A stretch of DNA of 15,609 nt from JAIOTH01 sp964639335. GTDB lineage: Bacteria > Patescibacteriota > Patescibacteriia > UBA1558 > S5-K13. Below, piece by piece: positions 13,111 through 15,609 of this stretch; position 1 is the stretch's first letter, and each line of letters starts with the position of its first letter. The position numbers and the translations under genes were made by a program. The notes beneath the pieces are model-generated. The model searched no databases. It was not told where the DNA came from and saw nothing but the letters and a program-made list of their open reading frames with translations. The stretch covers positions 1-15,609 of the forward strand of contig CAZXCJ010000028.1 of the NCBI GenBank assembly GCA_964639335.1, in the 5' to 3' direction.

Positions 13111-13147
13111 CCCCGTATTAATTTTTTTAAAAAAATTTGGTACGGGG
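13111..13147. repeat. CCCCGTA...TACGGGG palindrome
   Basis: CCCCGTA and TACGGGG enclose AATTTTTTT/AAAAAAATT: a long hairpin-forming repeat. It directly terminates homology of the duplicated gene start at 13149-13223. Confidence 0.7.
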
Positions 13148-13148
13148 T

Positions 13149-13223
13149 AAAAAGGCAAGAGACAAAAGCTCCGACTATTAAAACATATATAATTCTTTTT
13201 AAATATTTTTCTAAATTGTCCAT
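13149..13223 (-). pseudogene. Duplicated 5' end of the O-antigen ligase-like gene
   Basis: Encodes MDNLEKYLKRIIYVLIVGAF and then VSCLF, against MANLEKYLKRIIYVLIVGAF, VSCLF in the intact gene; I count five differences in 75 bases. The homology ends at the palindrome 13111-13147, after which the frame reads unrelated residues to a TAA at 13035. Its ATG lies 1 bp after the stop codon of the RelE-type toxin. The intact copy starts about 370 bp further along. Confidence 0.8.
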
Positions 13224-13224
13224 C

Positions 13225-13551
13225 TTAATAATTCTTTTTATAAATATCTTTGCGATTACCAACTCTAATAAGCTTTATCTTATTTAAATCAATGAACTGA
13301 AAAATTACCCGCCAATCGCGAGTAATTCTGAAAGAATAAAATCCCATAAGCTCTCCTTTTAACGATTTTGTATGTAAATAAGAATGAAATGGATTTTTTG
13401 TTAATACTTCGAGTAGATCGGCTAATTTCTCTTGATGTTTAATGGATAATTGTTTTGCTGTTTTTAAAAAAACATTAGCATAAACAATAATTATTTTATT
13501 ATTCAACCCATTAGATAATTTAAGTGATTTGTTACTGTTTTTATTTTGCAT
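13225..13551 (-). CDS. RelE-type toxin with altered N-terminus
   Basis: Probable mRNA interferase-type toxin of the RelE/YoeB-like fold. Core: KIIIVYANVFLKTAKQLSIK (19-38), LLEVLTKNPF (46-55), HTKSLKGELMGFYSFRITRD (60-79), WRVIFQF, and the ending IKLIRVGNRKDIYKKNY. The usual family start would be close to residue 17. The first 16 residues (MQNKNSNKSLKLSNGL) are encoded by the inverted-repeat element at 13506-13600. Removing that element and one TGAA copy gives ATGAATAATAAAATAATT, i.e. MNNKII, joined to the core 6 bp after the antitoxin stop. Whether the extended form is made or active is unknown. Confidence 0.8.
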   Translation of the reverse strand: MQNKNSNKSLKLSNGLNNKIIIVYANVFLKTAKQLSIKHQEKLADLLEVLTKNPFHSYLHTKSLKGELMGFYSFRITRDWRVIFQFIDLNKIKLIRVGNRKDIYKKNY

Positions 13552-13600
13552 ATAGTTTTATCATTCAATCTGGACAAAGCTTTTATTTTATCTAACGGGT
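13506..13600. mobile_element. 95-bp inverted-repeat element inserted at a toxin start codon
   Basis: Ends ACCCATTAGATAA (13506-13518) and TTATCTAACGGGT (13588-13600), 12 of 13 bases complementary. Directly flanking both ends is TTCA on the plus strand (13502-13505 and 13601-13604), i.e. TGAA on the minus strand, as for a 4-bp target-site duplication. The ends match the CCCGTTAG palindromes at 12851 and 14650. No ORF beyond the new toxin N-terminus. Confidence 0.7.
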
Positions 13601-13611
13601 TTCATACATCG

Positions 13612-13830
13612 TTATTTTAAGGATTTGAGAAATGATTTTTTGCCCTCAAAAGTACATGTATCTTTTTTTTTACAATCTTTAAAAATTTGTTCAACAAATT
13701 TAGGACTATATTCTCCTTCTAAATCCTTGCCTGCTATTCCAATAAAAGCAGAACGAAGAAGACCTATTTCTTCTAATATACTATTTATTCCAATTCTGTT
13801 AATTTTGTTTAAATATTTTGTCTTGTACAT
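13612..13830 (-). CDS. Probable antitoxin of the downstream RelE-type toxin
   Basis: 72-aa protein; I do not recognise a named family with certainty. It has an N-terminal helical part (KINRIGINSILEEIGLLRSAFIGIAGKD), then EGEYSPKFVEQIFKDCKKKD and the ending FEGKKSFLKSL. Small proteins with a GEY-P-FV segment and a K-SFL tail typically precede RelE-type toxins in CPR genomes (from memory), and here it immediately precedes one, so an antitoxin role is likely. Before the insertion of 13506-13600 the two genes would have been about 6 bp apart. Two TATAAT-like boxes lie upstream (minus strand, 13837-13842 and 13846-13851) without a clear -35. Confidence 0.6.
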   Translation of the reverse strand: MYKTKYLNKINRIGINSILEEIGLLRSAFIGIAGKDLEGEYSPKFVEQIFKDCKKKDTCTFEGKKSFLKSLK

Positions 13831-13953
13831 AAATATATTATATTAATTATAACTCCATATTTTAATCTTAATCTGTTGATTTGCACTCCATAAATTAATA
13901 ATACTAAATTTCATTTTTTTAGTCAACGCCCGTTCTCCTTTAATTTTAAAGCT

Positions 13954-13995
13954 AAACTAAAAACACTTTCAAAAATTTGAAAGTGCTTTCAGTTT
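13954..13995 (-). terminator. 20-bp hairpin, terminator-like
   Basis: The arms AAACTAAAAACACTTTCAAA and TTTGAAAGTGCTTTCAGTTT are separated by 2 nt. Two mismatches become G-U pairs only in minus-strand RNA, so a minus-strand transcript would pair fully over 20 bp. The following bases are only moderately U-rich. It could end transcription of the 14664-15274 genes before the toxin-antitoxin pair, or be another repeat. Confidence 0.4.
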
Positions 13996-14089
13996 ATATT
14001 TTTTAAACAAAATTGTCTTACCTCAAACTGACCCGTCGGGTTGTTTTATATAAAGGGAGAACAATTCGTTTAAGTCTCCTCCCGCGCGT

Positions 14090-14120
14090 CGTTGGAGTCT
14101 GTCATCAGAGGACTCCAACG
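14090..14120. repeat. CGTTGGAGTC hairpin
   Basis: CGTTGGAGTC, 11-nt loop (14100-14110), GACTCCAACG: a perfect 10-bp stem. First of the palindromes filling the stretch without an intact gene between 13831 and 14573. Confidence 0.75.
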
Positions 14121-14133
14121 TTCAAATACCAAA

Positions 14134-14329
14134 TACCAGAGTCCCTTTCAGGACCTGCCTGCCCGTCCTCCGCACCCCGAACCGTATGGTGCAGGGGGAG
14201 GATGGACGCGTAGCCTGCCATGCCGAAACGAAGTTTCAGCTTCGTGCAGGCAGGCTGAAGCTACGCTTCGGTTCGCCGACGTGCCAAAAGCCACTTTGGC
14301 GACGGCACGCGAAGGCAGGGACTCTGGTA
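14134..14329. repeat. Nested palindromic composite, GC-rich
   Basis: Outer arms TACCAGAGTCCCT (14134-14146) and AGGGACTCTGGTA (14317-14329) are perfect inverted repeats. Between them, CAGG occurs at both junctions (14149-14152 and 14316-14319). Deleting 14153-14319 leaves a perfect hairpin with a TTC loop. The 167-bp insert itself holds further hairpins, e.g. AGCCTGCC/GGCAGGCT (14212-14254), GAAAC/GTTTC, GAAGC/GCTTC and CGTGCC/GGCACG. GC content is far above the surroundings. No credible gene is present despite open frames. Confidence 0.7.
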
Positions 14330-14397
14330 GCGCAGGTAACAAAAAAACCGCAAAAATTGCGACCCTTGTGATTAGAAAATTGTTCCTCGAAAATAGA

Positions 14398-14476
14398 TAT
14401 TCGTAATTGAAATTCGATATTAGAAATTCAACGACTTTCGAATTTCGATTCTCTATTACTATTTTCGAATTTCGAA
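14398..14476. repeat. AT-rich GAATTTC-type repeat (second cluster)
   Basis: Built of AATTCGATATTAGAAATTC, TTTCGAATTTCGAT and similar words, like the cluster at 6390-6497. No gene. Confidence 0.5.
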
Positions 14477-14480
14477 CAAC

Positions 14481-14563
14481 CCCGCCTGCCAACGCCTAAA
14501 GGCGACCTGCCCGACATGCCATTGACGGCAGTCATGGCAGGCGGGAGCCAATGGCGGGCAGGT
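14481..14563. repeat. Interleaved GC-rich palindromes
   Basis: CCCGCCTGCC (14481-14490) pairs with GGCAGGCGGG (14536-14545), and ACCTGCCCG (14505-14513) with CGGGCAGGT (14555-14563). The two pairs cross, so only one can form at a time unless as a pseudoknot. Small hairpins (CGCC-TAAA-GGCG, GCCAATGGC) lie within. Confidence 0.65.
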
Positions 14564-14573
14564 ATTTTCTAAC

Positions 14574-14663
14574 CTATTTAATCCCTTCCTTAATTAAAGT
14601 ATCATTAATTTTCCGAGCTGATGGTAAATTTTTCCATTCTTTAATATTTACCCCGTTAGATAA
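14574..14663 (-). pseudogene. Severed C-terminus of the coiled-coil protein
   Basis: After the TAG at 14664-14666 the same frame stays open for 29 codons, reading LSNGVNIKEWKNLPSARKIN then DTLIKEGIK, and ends in TAG at 14574. From VNIKEWKNLP on it looks like the normal C-terminus of this protein type. The separation is caused by the palindrome at 14650-14680. Confidence 0.65.
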
Positions 14664-14680
14664 CTAACATCTAACGGGGT
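14650..14680. repeat. 31-bp CCCCGTTAGAT palindrome inside a gene
   Basis: ACCCCGTTAGAT, 7-nt loop, ATCTAACGGGGT: a perfect 12-bp stem. Read on the minus strand it supplies the codons for PVRC, then the stop TAG in the loop. Confidence 0.85.
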
Positions 14681-15062
14681 GAAGATATTTTACTTTATTC
14701 CTATCTGATTCTAAATTTAATATTCTACTATCCGCCCAATCCAATAATTTGCTCTTACTGGCTTTCTTTTTTAATTCTAAATCAATTCCATCAAATCTTT
14801 TATTCATTTTACCTTCTAATTCAATAAAATAACCGTTGGTAATAATACCTGCACCTTCTGTAGAATCATCTATTTTCTTTTCAATTCTCTTAAAAATTTT
14901 CTTATTATTTTCCTTGAACTTTTTGTCTAGTTTTTCATCTAGACTTTTATCAACAATTTGTTTGACGCTGGTGTCAACAATTTGTTTAACGCTTGTGTCA
15001 ACGGCTTGTTTGACGCTTGTGTCAACAATCTGCTTAATTTGTTTTAAATCGCTTTTTAACAT
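14664..15062 (-). CDS. Coiled-coil hypothetical protein, truncated by a palindrome
   Basis: 132-aa hydrophilic protein. Residues about 9-40 contain an 8-residue repeat (IVDTSVKQ, AVDTSVKQ, IVDTSVKQ, IVDKSLDE), encoded by a 24-bp tandem repeat at 14951-15046. It continues with a predicted coiled coil (LDEKLDKKFKENNKKIFKRI, MNKRFDGIDLELKKKASKSK). The LLDWADSRILNLESDRNKVKYLH segment is, as I recall it, common to small coiled-coil proteins of CPR genomes. The natural end is cut off by a TAG created by an inserted palindrome; the missing 29 codons are still readable (14574-14663). It follows the zinc-ribbon gene by 11 bp. Function unknown. Confidence 0.75.
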   Translation of the reverse strand: MLKSDLKQIKQIVDTSVKQAVDTSVKQIVDTSVKQIVDKSLDEKLDKKFKENNKKIFKRIEKKIDDSTEGAGIITNGYFIELEGKMNKRFDGIDLELKKKASKSKLLDWADSRILNLESDRNKVKYLHPVRC

Positions 15063-15073
15063 AGCTTTTCTTA

Positions 15074-15274
15074 TTATTTATTAGTTTTTTTAATATTTAA
15101 AAAATTTTTAAGATATTTAATAAATGGCTCTGAACATTTTTCACAAACACAAATGCTATCGCTTAAAATTCGAAGTTCTGCACTAAAAGTAGAATTCATA
15201 GATAAAAAATGTAAATTTTTCTCATTTTCTTTAATTACTTTTCCGCACTTATCGCATTTATAAAATGTACTCAT
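15074..15274 (-). CDS. Small zinc-ribbon-like protein
   Basis: 66-aa protein with two Cys pairs: C7-x-x-C10 (KCDKCGKVI) and C44-x-x-C47 (VCEKCSEPF), an arrangement that would bind one zinc ion. The middle has a few strands (NLHFLSMNSTFSAELRILSDSI) and the C-terminus is a basic helix (FIKYLKNFLNIKKTNK). A regulatory or nucleic-acid-binding role is possible but unproven. First gene of a two-gene unit with the coiled-coil protein, behind the promoter at 15309-15337. Confidence 0.7.
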   Translation of the reverse strand: MSTFYKCDKCGKVIKENEKNLHFLSMNSTFSAELRILSDSICVCEKCSEPFIKYLKNFLNIKKTNK

Positions 15275-15308
15275 AATTTTTATTCATTAATCTTTTGACC
15301 GTTCTTAC

Positions 15309-15337
15309 AGTTTACATCTAAAAATTTAATAAGTCAA
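15309..15337 (-). promoter_or_regulatory. Promoter for the zinc-ribbon/coiled-coil unit
   Basis: Minus strand TTGACT (15332-15337), 17-bp spacer, TAAACT (15309-15314). The predicted start near 15302 leaves a leader of about 28 nt before ATG 15272-15274. Confidence 0.5.
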
Positions 15338-15609
15338 AACCGACCCGGCTCTACAATATAACCCGTGGTGGATAAGTATGCTTTTATCATTACCCAAGCT
15401 ATAAAATAGTTTTCCACCTTGATAGTTTTTTTATCTAATAAAATAAGCATTATTTATTGAAGCATGAATAAATACAAATTCTAAATTTAGTTTAAGTTAT
15501 TTTAATAATATATTATTTTGTTAATAGCAAAAGTATAGTCATTTTAATTTTGTTTTGATGACACTTTTTATTCTTCTACCTTTTTCTATCCATTCGACTT
15601 TGCTCAGGA
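15338..15609. other. AT-rich non-coding end of window
   Basis: No ORF, RNA gene or convincing terminator seen. The final 20 bases, CCATTCGACTTTGCTCAGGA, resemble a repeat motif I recall from other bacterial genomes, and probably begin another element cut by the window edge. Confidence 0.4.

Noticed and set aside
13625..13846. Plus-strand open frame opposite the probable antitoxin
   Set aside because: The minus-strand frame fits the toxin-antitoxin order and spacing better; this frame has no family features.
14013..14492. Open frames on both strands through the GC-rich palindromes (up to 114 codons)
   Set aside because: They mirror each other across inverted repeats, have no recognisable domain, and have repeat-driven composition; not genes.
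14836..15084. Plus-strand frame with repeated LVSTICLT
   Set aside because: It is the reverse reading of the 24-bp tandem repeat in the coiled-coil gene, producing an apparent membrane peptide.

Overview
The window is an AT-rich bacterial chromosome segment dominated by cell-surface polysaccharide genes. Very low GC, A/T-rich intergenic DNA, small toxin-antitoxin and hypothetical ORFs, and numerous short palindromic repeats suggest a Candidate Phyla Radiation (Patescibacteria) genome. That assignment is inference from style; no marker gene is present. TGA, TAA and TAG all end genes in plausible places, so the standard code fits.

Layout. From 8055 down to 48 on the minus strand runs a glycan operon: a UDP-glucuronate decarboxylase-type sugar-nucleotide enzyme fused to half a glycosyltransferase (6499-8055), a GT4 glycosyltransferase (5230-6387), a SAM methyltransferase (4504-5154), two GT4 genes in tight coupling (3325-4500, 2234-3328), an inserted AbiEi/AbiEii toxin-antitoxin pair (780-2157), and a truncated GT4 (48-764). 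A divergent GT4 lies at 8588-9817 (+). A RHH/RelE toxin-antitoxin pair follows (9965-10469, minus), then a large O-antigen ligase/polymerase-like membrane protein with C-terminal TPRs (10687-12852, minus), a second RelE-type toxin with a probable antitoxin (13225-13830), about 740 bp without an intact gene but full of palindromes, and a coiled-coil protein behind a small zinc-ribbon protein (14664-15274).

Working together: the decarboxylase would supply UDP-xylose-like donors, the GT4 enzymes assemble an oligosaccharide, the methyltransferase may modify it, and the Wzy/WaaL-like protein polymerises or ligates it outside the membrane.

The unusual layer is a population of small, transposase-less inverted-repeat elements. 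They sit between genes, inside genes in frame (5230-6387, 2234-3328, 10687-12852), across a toxin start codon with a 4-bp direct repeat (13506-13600), between perfect 10-bp direct repeats (8080-8189), nested inside one another (14134-14329), and at the 3' end of a gene that one of them truncates with an in-frame TAG (14650-14680). In addition, short orphan ends of glycan genes (GT4 tails at 725-784, 9867-9914 and 10519-10554; an epimerase head at 8268-8295; an O-antigen ligase head at 13149-13223) lie beside the toxin-antitoxin cassettes and the inverted-repeat elements. Together they suggest a locus repeatedly remodelled by cassette replacement and by mobile palindromes.
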